From Alistipes sp. (GTDB taxonomy: Bacteria > Bacteroidota > Bacteroidia > Bacteroidales > Rikenellaceae), in the NCBI GenBank assembly GCA_017624955.1, contig JAGAMA010000009.1, positions 1 through 34,797 of the forward strand: 34,797 nucleotides of DNA. Reading direction: 5' to 3'. The translations under genes were made by a program, and so were the position numbers. The notes under the pieces were generated by a model, which saw only the letters and a program-made list of their open reading frames with translations, searched no databases and had not been told where the DNA came from. Positions 34,366-34,797 of the stretch are shown one piece after another. The stretch's first letter is position 1. Every line of letters begins with the position of its first letter.

Positions 34366-34797
34366 TTACATCTCGCCCTGCTCACGTGCCACAATCTTGC
34401 GATAGATGCAGGTCTTATTCTGGCAAATCACACAGCCATAGGCACGACGACGCGCCTTCGCACCGATACCGATGATGCCGCTCACCGATTTAATCGGGTG
34501 CATCAGACACGAATCGCTCAACACGATGCCCGTCGGATTCTCCCCGACAAAGGCAAACAACGCTCGCTGATCGACCAGCGGCCAATTGCAGTAGCCCGGG
34601 CTGTAGCGATTTGTGATTTTCAATCCGCGGGTCGCTTGTTCCTCGGCCAACGCCCGATGGATGCGGTCCATGGCGTGTTCAACGGTCATCGACCCGATGG
34701 TATCGATGATGTAGGCCTCGAGAAACTCCCCCTGCTCGTTCAGGGCATGTGCCTCATCGGAGAACAATGCACCCGCCGTACACAAAAAGAGAGCCGC
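34366..34797 (-). CDS. Stand-alone MetH activation-domain-like protein (partial)
   Basis: The frame is open to the right edge, so the start is missing; 143 codons are visible. The sequence LFLCTAGALFSDEAHALNEQ, then EAYIIDTIGSMTVEHAMDRI and NRYSPGYCNWPLVDQRALFAFV resembles the reactivation (AdoMet-binding) domain of cobalamin-dependent methionine synthase. SDSCLMHPIKSVSGIIGIG follows. The tail has a cysteine cluster (CVICQNKTCIYRK) like stand-alone members of this family. In full-length MetH this domain transfers a methyl group from AdoMet to cob(II)alamin. Here it seems to be a separate short protein, perhaps partner of another B12 enzyme. An apparent start at 34785 is only a TTG within the family match. 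Confidence 0.8.
   Translation of the reverse strand, partial: AALFLCTAGALFSDEAHALNEQGEFLEAYIIDTIGSMTVEHAMDRIHRALAEEQATRGLKITNRYSPGYCNWPLVDQRALFAFVGENPTGIVLSDSCLMHPIKSVSGIIGIGAKARRRAYGCVICQNKTCIYRKIVAREQGEM

Overview
The window is chromosomal DNA of a Bacteroidales bacterium, most likely Alistipes or a close relative (Rikenellaceae). The evidence is a SusC/SusD pair, an ECF-sigma/FecR pair, type B ribosomal protein L31, a DAHP synthase with a C-terminal chorismate mutase, GC-rich coding sequence between AT-rich gaps, and promoters of the Bacteroidetes form (TAnnTTTG at -7, TTTG 19-20 bases upstream). The genus is inferred from general resemblance only.

Positions 1-10458 (minus strand) are the translation/transcription super-operon, read right to left: two tandem promoters, tRNA-Thr, tRNA-Tyr, tRNA-Gly, tuf, tRNA-Trp, secE, nusG, rplK, rplA, rplJ, rplL, an attenuator-like hairpin, a 647-bp gap with three copies of a small hairpin repeat, rpoB, and rpoC (cut by the window edge). 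Positions 10489-16047 hold a SusC/SusD outer-membrane uptake pair with its own promoter and terminator. Positions 16219-19591 hold a coiled-coil lipoprotein, L31 type B, a small membrane protein and enolase, all on the minus strand.

Positions 19659-26714 are on the plus strand: an SDR oxidoreductase and mannonate dehydratase (hexuronate use), a WaaP-like kinase, a GH20 beta-hexosaminidase, and a phenylalanine operon (prephenate dehydratase, then DAHP synthase/chorismate mutase). The phenylalanine operon is preceded by a 26-codon ORF very rich in Phe and Tyr codons, a possible antiterminator and an intrinsic terminator. This has the layout of a pheL-type attenuator. tRNA-Ser(GGA) follows.

Positions 26714-30392 are an accessory, lower-GC stretch: a cluster of nested palindromes against the tRNA-Ser 3' end, a large serine recombinase, a palindromic site, a small serine recombinase, decayed AlbA_2-like fragments and a small HTH-like ORF. 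Positions 30417-32191 hold an ECF sigma/FecR pair with no adjacent SusC/D. A second tRNA-Ser (GCT) follows; its 3' flank folds like the flank of the first tRNA-Ser although the stem sequences differ. The right end holds a DUF4886 (SGNH-like) secreted protein, a small membrane protein and part of a MetH-activation-domain protein.

The strongest candidates for new biology are (i) the Phe/Tyr leader-peptide attenuator of pheA, (ii) the paired branched elements at the two serine tRNA 3' ends, with related nested palindromes next to eno and uxuA, and (iii) the triple hairpin repeat between rplL and rpoB. All calls come from reading the sequence; no database search or folding program was run.
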